DNA of 64,000 bases from Lumnitzera littorea (Eukaryota; Streptophyta; Magnoliopsida; Myrtales; Combretaceae). This document shows, piece after piece, positions 1 through 12,899 of the stretch. Each line of letters begins with the position of its first letter. Position 1 is the first letter of the stretch. A model generated the notes under the pieces. It was not told where the DNA came from, did not search any database, and saw only the letters and a list, made by a program, of their open reading frames with translations. Both the position numbers and the translations under genes were made by a program. Location of the stretch: NCBI GenBank assembly GCA_024138015.1, contig JAMXBB010000006.1, positions 74,786,435 through 74,850,434 of the forward strand. The letters are read 5' to 3'.

Positions 1-1853
1 TGCTTGCCCTAGTTTTAAAAATAATTTTTATTTTAGATAAATTATCCTTTAAGAATAGTAGAGTCTTTTATTAAGTCTAGGAGGTCTTGTGTGATTCAAG
101 ATGGATAGGAAGGTTTTGTATTCATGATTTGCGTGTGATTCTAAAATGAATATGGGGTTGTTAGTTTGTCATTGGGAATGTGATTTTGAAATGAATATGG
201 GGTTTTGTGTTTGTTGTTGAGAATGTGATTTTCAAATGAATATGGGGTTTTGTGTTTATGGTTGAGAATGTGATTTAGGACCTTATGTTTTTAGAGTAAC
301 TTAGGCTTCTAGGCCTTCTTTGATGGGGCTTTTCTCAAGTCTAATGTTTAGGCCTTTCTTCCTTTTTCTTTCTTCTGTCTTTTTATTCTCTCTTTCTTTT
401 TACTCAATTTTCTTTCTTTCTTTCTTTTTTTTTTCACTTTACCCAATCATTTCTTGCTTTTCTCTCTCAAAAGTAATTATCACTTTTGTCGAGTCTTTGT
501 CTTTAGATGAATCAAGGCCCCAAATCTATGGATTCTAAGTGTATGGGCTTAGGTAAGATATGTGTGGTATTGAGGAATTTGGAAAAGTATGGCTCTTCTT
601 CAAAGGGAACAATTTATTGAAAACAAAAAGTTATCCTTAAATTGTTATTATTAAGGTAAGCACAAACTAGTTTTATCATTCTCTTCTAATCAATGACCTT
701 AACCTCTAAATTACCCCATTTTAGTGCGATTCTTGATAGGGTTTACATTTAAAAACACACCACATTAGTTTAATAAGGTTAACAAAGGATAATTGCGTTG
801 AGGATTTGAAAATAAATGCATAACTTCATTTTATTCTACATATCACATTCAAAATAGACCTCGTTTAAGGAATGAGTCTAAAAATCCATCACCATGATGT
901 CTCTCATCTCTCAAAGTATTTAAGAGTTAGTGTGTGGGATGTAGTTTGCCTCTTTTCATTCTAAACTTTTTCAAAAATATTAGTTACCAATTCCTTTCGT
1001 AGGGATTGATTTTCCTCATGGTAAAGAATGACCTTGCCTTTAGTTCCCTCGTAACATGCTTAAGTTATGAAACGATCCCTTTCATTCAATTTGAGTTTAA
1101 AATGAAATTTTAAAGATCAAATGCTCTGTACCTTTTGCTTTCTTGCTTAAATTTCCCCAAACTTATAGGTCTTAATGCCCCTTAGCTCCCATATGTGATT
1201 TCAGGCCTGGTTCTGTAAAGTCGAATGTGCTAGCATTGATGTCTTTTGAGGTAGAAGGGACTGTGAATTGCCCCTTTTATTTGTACGAAGGATCAAGCTT
1301 AGGATTATGTTTCATGACTTCATGTTTTGACTTGGTTCATGGTTAGACTTGATGGCTAAAGGGTTTTGAGTTAGGTTGGTAGCCTTAATGGGTTGAGGGT
1401 TTGTGTTTGGTTGGCTACCTTAATGAGCCATGTAGTTCCTATTCGTCTTGAGTCCCATAAAGATTTGTAACCGTTAACAACTTCTTTTTCATTTTTTTCT
1501 TTCTTTTTAAGAGAGAGATATAGGGCTTTATTTTATAGAGACCAAGTGATGAAATTGTGAATGGGGGATTGCTTTCTTAAGATTCTATATACAAGCTTAG
1601 AGAATTTATTTACATATAGAACAACACTATTGAGAGTCCATTTACAAAAGAGGAATAAATAATGTGCTAAAAGGAAATTTTTGTTATTATGGCAAAAAGA
1701 AATAGAGAAAAGGGAACCTGACATTATGCTCGATTATTATTCAATGGAACCATAGATCATTTCTAAATCCTATTTACAAGATTATTATTTTGAATGAGGA
1801 AGCCTATTTACAAGGTGCTAATCCATCTAGAAGAATGAATATTCTTAGCTTGC
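1..1853 (-). mobile_element. Left arm of minus-strand Ogre/Tat-like element (Og2)
   Basis: Read on the minus strand, about 540-1090 aligns with plus-strand 11330-11830 of Og1, and the extreme left edge (1-70) aligns near 12150-12200. This stretch is therefore the internal/3' noncoding part of a related element in opposite orientation. It ends exactly at the AGAGT target duplication of Og1. Its LTR, primer site and leader resume beyond Og1 at 17514-21116, so Og1 inserted into this element. No coding region is seen: stops are dense in all frames and the pyrimidine-rich stretch near 350-450 gives only low-complexity translations. The part 1260-1853 has no counterpart that I can place in Og1. Confidence 0.7.
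135..278. repeat. 45-bp tandem repeat, about 3.2 copies
   Basis: Units begin with GTGATT at 135, 180, 225 and 270, and each contains AAATGAATATGGGGTT. The period is exactly 45 bp. It lies in the noncoding arm of Og2 and has no counterpart that I can see at the matching place in Og1. Confidence 0.9.
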
Positions 1854-1858
1854 AGAGT
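1854..1858. repeat. Target site duplication (left) of Og1
   Basis: AGAGT directly precedes the 5' LTR (which starts TATAGACACC) and recurs at 17509-17513 directly after the 3' LTR. A perfect 5-bp match is the normal signature of Ty3/gypsy integration. Confidence 0.85.
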
Positions 1859-2405
1859 TATAGACACCTAATTTTTGCCCCCTTTATTTTTATTTTTATT
1901 TTTCTTTCTTTTCTCAATAGGCCTTGAATTAAGAAAAATACAAAAAAAAAGGAAATTAAAGAAAACCCAAAAAAATTAAGAAATTATGAAAAAATAAGAA
2001 ATTTAGGAAAATTCAAAAACAAGAAAAAGCTCAAAAAATAAGAAATTAAAAAAAAATACCAAAAATAGGAAGTGTAGAAATAAACCTTAAAAATAAGAAG
2101 TTTAAAAAATAAAGTGTAAAAATTTGGAAAATTGAAAAAAATACAAAAAAAAAATATTTTAGAAAGTAACATTTTATTAAGGCAAATTTTTATTTTTAAT
2201 TTAGGTTTATAAATTGGGCTATTAAACTTGGGCTTAGATTTAAATCTAGTCTAAGCTGACCGAGTCCATCATATAGATGAGGCAAATGCCAACGACTTAA
2301 TGAATAAGCATATGGACATTTACATTGGGTTTGAGTGTAAGGTCTTAGGTTTGAATCTTGGCAAAGGTAGGGAGGCCTTTTTATTTTTGTTAACTAGCAT
2401 ATTAT

Positions 2406-2530
2406 CACGTGTCAGGATCTCACTATACCACGTGCCTTGACATGTGGCATTATTGGGTTGGATGACCTTGCTGATGTGGTGCCATGTACCATCTAGGTGG
2501 TGTACCACATTAGCTGTCATGTGTCACGTG
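2406..2530. promoter_or_regulatory. Cluster of CACGTG (G-box) palindromes in U3 of the 5' LTR
   Basis: CACGTG occurs at 2406, 2429 and 2525, the last followed by GACACGTA. The 3' LTR keeps one at 15542. CACGTG is a core site for plant bZIP and bHLH factors. Any function here is inference. Confidence 0.4.
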
Positions 2531-2854
2531 ATGACACGTAGTATGTTAAGATTGGTCAGGTCGACTAACGTAGCGCTATGTTAGCATTTTCCCTCATTTT
2601 TCTCTAGAATTTCAGCACTTTCCCCCTTGGACAGCTAGTTTCAATGCAATTTTTGAACCTCTTTTTGTTACAATTTCGCCAAATCAATGGCAAAATTGCA
2701 AATTAGACATAACCTACTGTGAATTGGCATAGGAAACAAGTCTAGATTCAAAACCAATTGAAATCGAGCTTCAAAGATTGGAAAAAAACTGTATTTTTAG
2801 CCATTCCCTTTAACTCCAATTCAAGCTTTCCTCTTTTTTTAGGCTAATTTAGAG

Positions 2855-2862
2855 TACAAATA
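2855..2862 (+). promoter_or_regulatory. Decayed TATA box of the 5' LTR
   Basis: TACAAATA sits where the 3' LTR has TATAAATA (15869-15876), followed in both by TGGTGTT. A T-to-C change has probably weakened the promoter that would drive Og1 itself. Confidence 0.5.
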
Positions 2863-4543
2863 TGGTGTTATGGGATGTTCATGGACATAGAGAACCAACA
2901 CATAAGCTTCAGAATCAACTCCTAAGCTCTCTCTCTCTCTCTAACCATCTATCAAACTCTCTCTCTCTCTTTGAATCCCCCTTTCTAACCACTCTAAAAC
3001 TAACCCAACGCCATGGCCGCAACCCTTACACTTTAAGCATTCCATCATTACTCCTTACCTCTACTGTTGTACTCTTAAACCACCACTTCGACTGAAACCC
3101 TAACCAGTACCACCACCCTTTCTCAAATTATCTCCACCACCATTCCCCACTTCCTACTCTAAACTAACCCTATAGCTAGACTCCCCACACTCCTTAACCT
3201 CAAACCTATCCCCCACTTACACCCAATAACCTACACACTACCAAACCACCACCATCGCCTAAAGTCGACTTCTAATAACCAACAACCATCAAACGACTAC
3301 TTCAGGCTATAGCGTCAAGCCTACCCCCCCATTCCCTAATCTAATACACATAAATCCATCCTCACTCTTGAAAAATTTGGCTTGAATTGTCTTGAACCAC
3401 ACTTGTCCGATGCTGTTGAAGTAGAGTTAGAGACGACCTGGATCTATGCAACTCGTCCCAACGACTCGCGATCCAACCCGTTCGACCAGCTTAAATTTGA
3501 CCCCACTCAAATTCAACTTACGTGTACTAGTTTGAAGCTTTCATATTTAAGTTTTGTTCCTTTTGTTTTTGGTTTTGTAATTTTTTTTTGTTTATTTACT
3601 TGTTTACTTTATTTATTTTAGAATGTAAATGTCATAATATGACAAAAAAAGAAAAAGAAAAAGGGAAAAAAAGAAAGAAAGAAAAAAATAAATAAAAATT
3701 GGTTTAATAGGTTATAGTTTTTTTAGTTTAATAAAAATAAAAAAATAGACAGAAATGAAAAATATAAATATAAAAATAAGTAAATAAGGATATAAATAAA
3801 TTTTTTTCTCTTTTAGCACTTAGAAAAATCAAATTTTTTCAAAAATAATAAAAATAAACAAACCCTTTACAATTTAAGGCATTTTAGAATTTTTTAAAAA
3901 TAAAGGAAAAATCCAATCTAGAACCTTCTTAGAAATTTTCTCAAATGAACCTAATTGAACTAAAAAACGTAAACTTGATTATTTTCAAAAATTAAAATCA
4001 ACTACTTACTAAAGTTTTTATAAAAGAATTACGTACATTTGATCTTGAATAACAGATACATAGGCATTTATGGGGCAACGATAAAAATTAAAAAAAAAAA
4101 CTAATTTTCTTTTTTGTTTAGTTTAGATTATTTTATTTATCCAATTAGGGAACCAATAAACAAGTTTTATCTTTGAAAATTAAAAGGTGATTTTTAAATT
4201 TAATTCTATTGTTGGAAAGTCAATGGTATTGGTAAGGGATTAAAATTCCTAACCCCCGGATCTAAATTCTTTGGTTTCAAAAACCGTTTTGTAAAAATAG
4301 TTTTAATCTTAGATTAGTAGCTAAATTATAACTAATTCACCTAATTAGCTGTAACTTAACTTTCTTTTTTGGCTCTAATTGGGTGCTGACTGCAAAGTTG
4401 TTTTCAAAATAAAAAAAAATGGTTTTCTTTAAACCTTAGTCGAGGATTGGTATGAAACGGGTAGGTTTTTTGTACTAATTGGTTTAAGGAAGACTTGAAA
4501 TAAAAAAAAGCACTGGAAAGGTGAAAAACTAGGCTCGATAGCT

Positions 4544-4562
4544 TGGCGACTCTACTAGGAAC
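4544..4562 (+). other. Primer-binding site of Og1
   Basis: TGGCGACTCTACTAGGAAC lies three bases after the LTR end. It resembles the TGGCGACTC...GGGAC primer site typical of Ogre/Tat elements (tRNA-Arg type, from family knowledge). The sister element Og2 keeps a matching form at 18437-18455. Confidence 0.75.
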
Positions 4563-4714
4563 GTCAAGAGAGTTAATCATTCAACTTTCCAAATTAAAAT
4601 TAAACTTTAAAAATCACCTTATTGCAATTTATGTACTTATTCGTTCTTTGTTTGTATTGTAACTATATTAACGTTTTTGTAAGTTTAGTTTTATTTCTCA
4701 TACTATGAACACAT

Positions 4715-5460
4715 ATAGATACAGTTAAACCTGTGTTGTCTTAGGACCTTAGGATAGGGGAGCCATTATGTAGGTTTTGTGCATAATAGGGCAACCACTA
4801 TTCAGGGCTGATTAGGCAATCTTACTTAAATTTCAATGTGACTAAGGAATCATTTTGTAAGAAACGCATCAGGTCACAGAGTTTAAGGATCTCTAGAACC
4901 CACCCTTTTTTGCATACATCCTTCAAGGTTTTAGGATGTCATTGTTATAAAAGAGAAAAATAAAAGAAAAACCTGAAACTTCTTTCCTTGTATTTTGCTA
5001 GAATTTTCTCTCAGCTTTTGTTTATTTGTCTTCCATGTCATACGCTTTGAGATGTGGGGGGTCATTTGTTGCATCAAAGGTGTAGGGTAGATGTGGTCAA
5101 ACCCGGGTTGTCTTAGGACCTTAGGAGAATGGCCATTGTGTAAGCTTCGGGTATTGTGGTGTAATTATCGCTCAGGGTTGATTAGGCCACCTCACTTAAG
5201 TTTAATGTGACCAATGAAAGTATTCTTTAACAAGTGAGGTCACAAAACTTAAGGTAATATTTTCAAAACTTACCCTAATTGAATATACTCCCCTCCTTGA
5301 GTTAATAAACTACCCTTAAGAAATTGCAACCTTATTGATTGTTTAAGAGTTTTAATCTAAGCAAGTTTTTGAAAATAATAGTAGGATTGGAATGCAAGAG
5401 AGTAATGTATTAACCTAAATGATCCTAATACCTGCATATTTCCATGTGTTTTCTTTTTCT
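4715..5460 (+). repeat. 372-bp direct duplication in the Og1 leader
   Basis: The block with TTGTCTTAGGACCTTAGGA at about 4736 recurs at 5108, and homology continues through the CAGGG(C/T)TGATTAGG segment and the following AGGTCACA. The offset is 372 bp. Og2 carries the same block once (minus strand, about 18050-18240). Confidence 0.75.
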
Positions 5461-5504
5461 ACATTAATGATTGATTGTTGTCTATGAAACATGTAGACCT
5501 AAGA

Positions 5505-6614
5505 ATGGCGGGTAACCAATAAGAGAATAATCAAAGACTGCCAATTGCCCTAGGAATCCATGAGTAGCTGCTATAAGCTAAAACTACTTATTAGAAGTAG
5601 AGAGCTAGGCATGTTGGAGGCCTCTAATAAGGCCTTGTTAGCTTAAGTTGAAAGGAGCGAGAGGACCATGAATTGAGCTTTAAAAATGTTAAACAAGATT
5701 AAGGCCTAATTATAAGAGTTAGATTAGAAACTCTAGATGGAGTTAATGGGCTTTGAATAAAGTTTGTTAAGAATAATTGTTAGGTTTCCTTTTATTTTGT
5801 TCTTTGTACTCTACTCTTTCCAAAATAAATTTTTTTCCTTCTTTATAGACAATCCTTCAATAGACTCTCTCACTCAAAGGAAATACAATTAACAATCCAA
5901 AAATAATAAAATCCACCATTTTTATTTGGTTTCTATAAAATAAAGTTTTATCTTTCTCTCTCACTAAAAAAAAAATAAGAAAAGAGAAAAAAAAAAAAAG
6001 AAGAGTTACTAATGGGTAAAGAATTCTTCATAGAAAGGATGATGTATGAGATGGCCCAACAATGGTAGGTCTTGATCACTGCTTTCTAGATATCTCAAGA
6101 TTCTAACCTGGAAAGAAGATTCTCAAATTTAGAAGAGAAAATAGCCATGTTACAAAAGATCACCACAGGTCTAGAAATGGCAATAGGCCCTATGCTTATA
6201 AGATTGCAACACCCAACATTCAATACCGATTAAGTGCCAATAATCACAAATGATGAGGGAGGCCTAAGAAAAAAACCAAGGAGGAGTGAGGAAAAACAAA
6301 CCCAAGGAACTTAAAGAAGACAATTCACTTAATTGAGGATATCAATCACCCAAATCTTTTATCATTTGAAAGCAGCAAGGATTATAGCTTGCGAAGCCGC
6401 TAATCTAAATTACAAACCATATAGCTTTGACCCAAAAGCAAGGTGTGACTATCATATGGGTTAGAAGGGGCACTCCATTGAAAAATGCTAGAGATTGAAG
6501 AACAAGATTCAAGACCAGATTGAAGAATAAGATTCAAGACTTGATTGAGCTACAATAAGATGTTCCTTCTTCAAGTCATTCGGATAGTCCAATTAAGTTG
6601 CCTAGAGCTTCATT
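5505..6614 (+). pseudogene. Gag remnant of Og1 (Tat-type, zinc-knuckle-like end)
   Basis: The clearest part is the frame starting at 6420. It has F-D-P, then R-C-D-Y-H-M-G, a stop, then K-G-H-S-I-E-K-C followed by L-K-N-K-I-Q-D, matching the spacing of the C-x2-H-x4-GH-x4-C segment at the C-terminus of Tat/Ogre gag. A stop sits where a Gly/Ala codon would be expected. A 25-26-bp direct repeat (GATTGAAGAACAAGATTC) follows and breaks the frame. Upstream, an ATG at 5506 may mark the original start, but I cannot follow a frame through 5600-6340. In the present structure the remnant is followed directly by the nested insertion and then noncoding sequence, with no pol. Confidence 0.55.
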
Positions 6615-9035
6615 TGTCACAACCCAAGGGGGCTAGTTGTGGCAGACGTCGTATACCATACAAAGGATTGTAGATTGAATTCCCTTACAATCGACGACTT
6701 TTTACAAGGCTATAGCTACAACTAACAACCAAAAGTTGCGCTAGCATAAGTAATATCATTTCATGATAACAATAATAAGATATAAAAACATAACACATAA
6801 TCTATTTATATAAGAATTTATAGATATAAAGTCTTTAGAACTTTTAACTCAAATTAATATAAGTTTATCACATATTCAGATCTATAATCTAGATAAACAG
6901 TCATGTGAACACTCTGAACATGTCCTGTTCCCACATCGACCCCCTGATGAACAATTAACCTCGGGCATGTGACAGCCCAACTCCATGAACAACTCAGCTT
7001 GAAAAAAGGAGACTATAAGGGTATGAGCTAACTAGCTTAGTAAGATAATCCTAACAACCATACAACAATCAAGCTATACAACAATTAAGTTCAATCAAAT
7101 GAATGTATGTCAATCAGTATGTTAAACAAATACATGCAAGTAACTAAGTACTGCATGCAACTCAAATTTAACGCCCTTCAAAGTTAGGGTTGGAGATACA
7201 TCGACACAATCAGATCCGGGTATCATACTATAACTTATCTCATAATGAAACTTTGTGTTTTGTTTTTAAAATGTAATAGTATATCCATTATCATGTTTAT
7301 CAAAAACGAGTTTTACATATGATTGTGAGTAGGTTCACGCAACTCTCACTCACTCCTTAACGGAGGCCTTTAGACTCGACCCTTAGCCGGGCGGTTCTAA
7401 TGCCTAGTAATCCTGTGGGCCAAAGGAAGGTTATATCGTACGTGTGTACCGTACGAAATCTATAACAATCAAATAATCAACCCACGTATGGCCTCTCGCT
7501 ATCTCCGTATAATGTGATTGCCGGAATTAGTTATGCGGTATATGATTATGCATGTTTCAAGTTAACTTTTTCTAGTTGAGTAAAATTAGGTCTTATTATT
7601 CAGTGATCAATCAAAGTCATAAACAATCAATTCTTAATGAATCTAGTATGCAACAATCAATACATTATTGTAATTTAAAGTAAATTTACTATTAATAACC
7701 AATTATCATACAAAAGCGTAACCCAACCCCATATAGCATTCGATTATTGATCATAATTTATATTCACTAATTACAAACACAAATAAGTATGGAATTATTA
7801 GGAAAACTCACCCAGCCATGATTGTCACGACCCGAGGGGGCTAGTCATGGCAGTCGCTGCCGTATACTGTACAAAGGATTACAGATTGATTTCCTTTACA
7901 ATCGACAACCCTTTTATACGATATACAAGGCTACAGCTACAGCTACAACTAACTACCAAGAGTGTGCAAGCATAAGCAACATCATTTCATGATAATGAAA
8001 TTATAAAAACACAATACATGGTATATTTATATAAAGGTTTACAAATAAGAAGTCTGAAACATGTCTTAAGTTAAACCAATATATCAATTATATATTTATA
8101 TCTATAAACTATTGGAAATACTCTCTAATCACATCCAGCTCTTACACTGACCTTGTATAGAAACTTAACCTTGGGTAAGTGATGGCTCAACTCTACAAAT
8201 AAATCGGCCTGCAAGAGAAGACTACAAGGGTATAAGCTAACTAGCTTAGTGAGATAATTTTCCTCAACTATATAGTAATCAAGTTATACAATAGTTAGGT
8301 TCAACCAAATGAATGCATGACAAACAGTATGCCAAACAAATACATGCAGGTGACCAGGTACTGCATGCAACTCAGATTTAATGCCCTCTGAAGTTAGGGT
8401 TAGAGATTCATCGGTACAGTCAGATTCGGGTATCATATTAGAACTTATTTCATAATGAAACTCCGCATTTCGTATTCAAAAGATAATGGTACATCCATTA
8501 TCAGTTTTATCAAAATGAGTTCTACATATGATTGTGAGTAGGTTCATGCAGCCTTTACTCACCCCTAAATGAAGACCTTTGGACTCAACCCTTAGCTAGA
8601 TAGTTAGTGCCTCCAATACCTAGTCATCTCGTAGGCTAGGGTAAAGTCATATCGTACGTGTGCACTGTATGAAATCTATAACAATCAATAATCAACCTAC
8701 GTATGACCTCTCGCTACCTTCGTGTTATGTGACTACAGGAATTAATTATGCAGTACATGATTATGCGTGATCCAAGTTAACTTTTTCTAATTGAATAAAA
8801 TTAGGTTTTATTTATTCAATGGTCATTCTAAGTCACAAACAATCAATTCTTAATGAATCTACTGTGCAACAATCATTACATTATTGAAGTTTAAAGTAAA
8901 TTTACCATCAACAACAATTATCATGTACAAGTATAACTTAACCCCATACACATTCATTTATAGATCATAACTTATATTCATTAACTACAAACACAAATAA
9001 GTATGGAATCATTAGGAAAAACTCACTTAGCTATA
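6615..9035 (+). repeat. 1.2-kb tandem duplication inside copy 1
   Basis: 6615-7822 and 7823-about 9035 both start TGT-CAC-(A/G)-ACCC and run through the same landmarks (ATACATGCA, AGATTCATCGGT/AGATACATCGAC, AACTCAC-CAGCCAT). The first unit stops where the second begins. Copy 2 at 50720-55894 has only one such unit in its unique form, so the duplication is specific to copy 1. Confidence 0.75.
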
Positions 9036-9559
9036 GCCAACTCTAGGGTCATATTAATTTGGTGGTAACTTAGGATCTATATCAAAATTACTTGAGAATA
9101 ATAAAAGTTTGTAAGTTTAGAAATTTAAAGCTAAACTAGTATCATAATTTATAAGGTCTACTTAGTTACGTGAAATTGTCGATTCAAGCTTTTTATCGAA
9201 TCGTGTGTAACTTTTTCGTTTTAGCTTGGATCGTTATGAACTTATAGTCCATTTTGATTGTTTTCGAGCGTATTTTCTTGTAACGAGGTTTGTTTTGGAC
9301 GTTGTGACTCGTAGTTTAAATCGTGATATAAAAATATCACAAAATTTATTATTTAAGTTTAAAAATTATAAAATATTAATTTTCGTTTTTTCTTAATATA
9401 TTTATGATGTAATAATTATTGAAACCATATGTTTGGTATTTTTTATTATTTTGAGCATACTTTTCCTATTTTTGAGATTTTAGCCTTATTATGATTATTA
9501 TTATTGCCATTATTATCTTTATTATTTCTCATTTTCTTATTATTCATCTATATTTCACG

Positions 9560-9565
9560 ATTTAT

Positions 9566-9596
<31 letters not shown>

Positions 9597-10230
9597 GACT
9601 TATAATATGTTTGATAAATTTTATAATTTTACCTTATTGAAAAACTCTTAATTTAAGATAATATATATATATATATATACCTACTCCTTACATAATTATA
9701 AACTTATTTTAGTTTATAGATATTATTATATTACATATATATTTTCAGTATACTACATATATATACTATATGTTATATGCCATATGTATATCTATATATT
9801 TATTTTATGAAAACAAACATACTCTTATGTACATATTTATATATTCATGTATTTGTATTTATACGTATAAATATACTTATGTAATTCCGAATACATAGAT
9901 ATATATAAATAATATATAAATACCTATTCATGTATTATATGATATATTTGATATATATATTTTTATATAGTATTNGTATATCATATTCAAATAATAAGAT
10001 TTCCAAATATTTACTATATATTCCTATTTATACATACATGTACATACATATACTATATATTCTACTTATTAGTATATATATATACATGTCTGCATACATA
10101 TCTTTATACATACATAAGAGATGCATATATATTTCTTAAGTTATCTACTCATGTATATGTAATGAATTATTTAGTAAAATACAACAAAAATACTTAGTAT
10201 ATACATATACATACCATATAATATACATAT
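9560..10230. repeat. AT-dinucleotide-rich block
   Basis: Runs of (TA)n at 9571-9597 and 9660-9680 are followed by degenerate TATA/TACATA sequence. The equivalent part of copy 2 (54420-55000) is also (TA)-rich, including 54690-54712. It is low-complexity and noncoding. Confidence 0.85.
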
Positions 10231-11151
10231 GTACAACCAAAATAATTATACTTACCTAAATATATTTGATTTTCTTCTTCTTTTCCTCCTCGTCCTTCTT
10301 CTTATTTTTCTTCTTGTTCTTCTTGGTTTTCTTTTTGTTTTGTTTTTGCTTTTCCTTCTTCTTTTTTTTATGTGTTCAGTTTCTCTTTATTTTTTTATCT
10401 ATTTTTTTTCCAGATTTTCTTAGATGTGAGGATTAGCAAATTTGATCATATAAAATAATAAAAAACTAAGGAAACTTATCTTCTTAATTTAGGCATTAAT
10501 TAGGACAAGATATGAACTTCATTCTTTTGCCCTTTCTCCCTTTATTTTGTGACACATGTACATTTATTTATGTACATGGGCTGCTAATTTTTGTAGCTGC
10601 AATTTCACGTGTGAGAAAAGGAAAAATTATAGAAGAGGAAAAAGGAAAAGAAAAAGGAAGGGAAAAGAAAGAAATAGGAATTAAAATAAAAATAAAAAAT
10701 ATATGTAAAATTTTTAAACATAAAAATAATAATTATAAATTAATTTTAGAATTTTATGAAAATTTATCAATTTAATTGGTACCCGTTACAATTATAATTT
10801 TTATAAGTTATTTTAATGATTTCGTTAAAAAGTTTATGTGATTATGCGATTTAGTCGATAATTGCAATCGACTACAATTATATCACTATTGAGTGATATT
10901 TAACTATTTTATAGACTTAAAGTTAAAGTTTTAGGGTTTCGATCAAATTCGAGTTTAATTTTAGTTAATTGTGCATAAATCAAATTTAGGGTTTCGATCA
11001 ATTTCTAGGGTTTTTATTATTGGTATTATATTTGATTTATTCAATTTCATAATCTTTTATTGTTACTAGCCTTATCGACTCATTACACAGTTTAGGATAC
11101 TCGGACTTAAATTAAGGTTCAGACTATTGATTTTCTAGGGTTTACAACATT

Positions 11152-12899
11152 TCTTTTGAGCTTACCAAGGCCTTTGATAAGCTCATGGGTTGTTTTAAGT
11201 AATTGGGTGCTTGTTAAGATAGGGGCAAAGAAAGTTATTTTCAATAAAGTCTGTAATAGCTGGAATAATACAATTGCCTTTTTCAATGGAATGATTGCAC
11301 TATTTTTAGAGCAAAGAAGTTCTCTTTAAGGTACCGGTAACTCACTTTTAAAAAGGTTTAGAATGAAGAGAGGCAAACTATTTTCCACACACTAACCTAA
11401 AAAACTTTGAGAGTTAAGTGACACAAAGATGAGGATACTTTGGACTCATTCCTTAAAGGAGGTCTACTTTGAATGTGATATGTAGATTAAAATGAAATTA
11501 GGCATTCATTTCTTGAATCCTAAACACAATCATCTTTTGTTTACCCTGTTGGACCCATTTAAAGAAATTTTCAAATTTAAACCCTATTGAGAACCACCCC
11601 ACAATGGGACAATTTGAAGGTTAGGGTCATTGATAAGGAGAGAGGGAATAAAATTGGTTTGTACTTGCTTTAGTAACGTTAAATTCAAAAGCAAATTTTA
11701 TTTCTAATAAATTACGTGTTTTGAAATAAGGAAGAGCCACATCCTTTTTAAACACCTTGAGCTTTTACTTACCTCACCCAAGCCCATACAATAGAAATCA
11801 ATGGGTTTAGGACCCTAAATTTCTTAAGAGGTAAAAACTTGGCAATGGAGACTTAGGGCCAAAAGAAGAAGAAAGAATAGCAAAACAACAGTAGGGCAAA
11901 GTAGTAACAAAATGAGGAAGAGAGGTTGGAAAATTGGGCTCAAGTGTAAGTCAAGAGCCAAGTGAAAGCCATATCATATCCTAATAAGGGCAGTCAAATA
12001 AAAAGTTAAAGCCTAAATAGCCCTAAAGACGCAAAGCCCTGAATCGCACTCCAAGCTCCAAAACCCAAAATCTCTACATCCACTTTGAAGCCTCTCTCAC
12101 ACTTGGCCTTCCCACCTACAATACTACCCTTATACAAGTAAAAGCTCTTCTGATCTTTAAAGATAATTTATCTTTAATAATTTTTTTTAAATAGGGGCAA
12201 GTATATTTCTAACTGTTCCTAAGGTTCTTGACTTATACACTCGGGATTAATATTTATTTCAAAATAGGCTTCTTCATTAGTTCCTTTTGAAACTCTTGGA
12301 TCAAAAGCCTAAATTCATAATGATAAACCGAAAATGATCTAATGGATTTATCAAGGCATATCACATGTAAAATGGACTATAATTTCGAGACTGTAGTCAA
12401 GAGTGTAATCTAGACCAAGACTTTGCAAGGAAATCCTCTTCAACTAAAATAGCCATGAGTTACCTTTCTAAAGATGTTTGAAATCACAAGGCCCCACCAG
12501 ATGGCTCGGCATCTAAGTTAAGGAGAACATAAAAGGCCCTATGTGATTATTAAGGAATGGTTCTTTACTTATTAACAAATTAAAAAAAAAGGAAAAGAAA
12601 AAAGGTAATAAAAATAGAAAAAATAATAAAAAGAAGATGAAAAGGAAAAAGAGAGATAAAGTATTTCAAGTCTATGTTAGCTCAAGTGGCCCAGTTTTCA
12701 ATCCATTCTAAAAAAAAAAGAAGAGTTAAGAGTCTGGGCTTTTTCTCATTCTTCCCAAAATAAATGAAATTATCCCCAACATTTTTTTCAACATAAGTGG
12801 TCTTTACAAAAAGGGTTTTTCTATAAATATTTTCCTCAAAATCGAGTAGCGTTTCGGACAAGCTCTTGATTAGGTTATGCTGCCTTCCATCCATTCATT
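11152..12899 (+). other. Og1 3' noncoding region
   Basis: No coding frame is recognisable. Parts align in inverse orientation with 1-1090 of Og2, including the GGTTTAGAATGAAGAGAGGCAAAC segment and the GACTCATTCCTTAAAGGAGGTCTACTTTGAATGTGATATG segment. This region follows the nested insertion directly, so gag is joined to 3' noncoding sequence with pol missing. Confidence 0.65.

Larger units (their letters stand above)
1859..4540 (+). repeat. Og1 5' LTR
   Basis: Aligns along its length with 15015-17508, sharing the opening (CACCTAATTTTTGC versus TACCTAATTTTTGC), a C-rich CCACCACC block near 3050-3350 and the terminal GTGAAAAACTAGGCTCGATA. At 2682 bp it is longer than the 3' LTR (2494 bp), partly because of an extra block of over 100 bp near 2425-2560. 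The start TATAGA is probably a decayed TG terminus. Short ORFs inside it translate only low-complexity sequence. Confidence 0.85.
6615..11146 (+). mobile_element. Nested solo-LTR-like element, copy 1
   Basis: Begins TGTCACAACCCAAGGGGGCTAG and ends GATTTTCTAGGGTTTACA. The flanks TCATT (6610-6614) and ACATT (11147-11151) match at 4 of 5 positions; shifting the ends by one base gives a perfect CATTT pair. The same start and end recur in the copy at 50720-55894. No coding frame is found, so a solo LTR of about 3.3 kb, lengthened here by an internal 1.2-kb duplication, is the simplest reading. The GGTATAAGCTAACTAGCTTAGTGAGATAAT motif resembles chromovirus (Tekay/Del) LTRs, which is inference. An N occurs at 9975. 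Confidence 0.65.

Noticed and set aside
320..538. 72-codon frame with a hydrophobic, Phe/Leu/Ser-rich product
   Set aside because: It is a T-rich tract inside the Og2 arm; the inverse counterpart in Og1 is purine-rich noncoding.
9975..9975. Single N in the AT-rich block, considered as another artefactual join
   Set aside because: Sequence on either side is continuous with copy 2 style AT repeats and no flanking duplication of the 50364-54410 kind is seen; it is more likely an ambiguous base.
10512..10775. 87-codon frame ending in a Lys/Glu/Ile-rich tail
   Set aside because: Poly-purine low-complexity sequence inside the solo-LTR-like element; the aligned part of copy 2 has no such frame.
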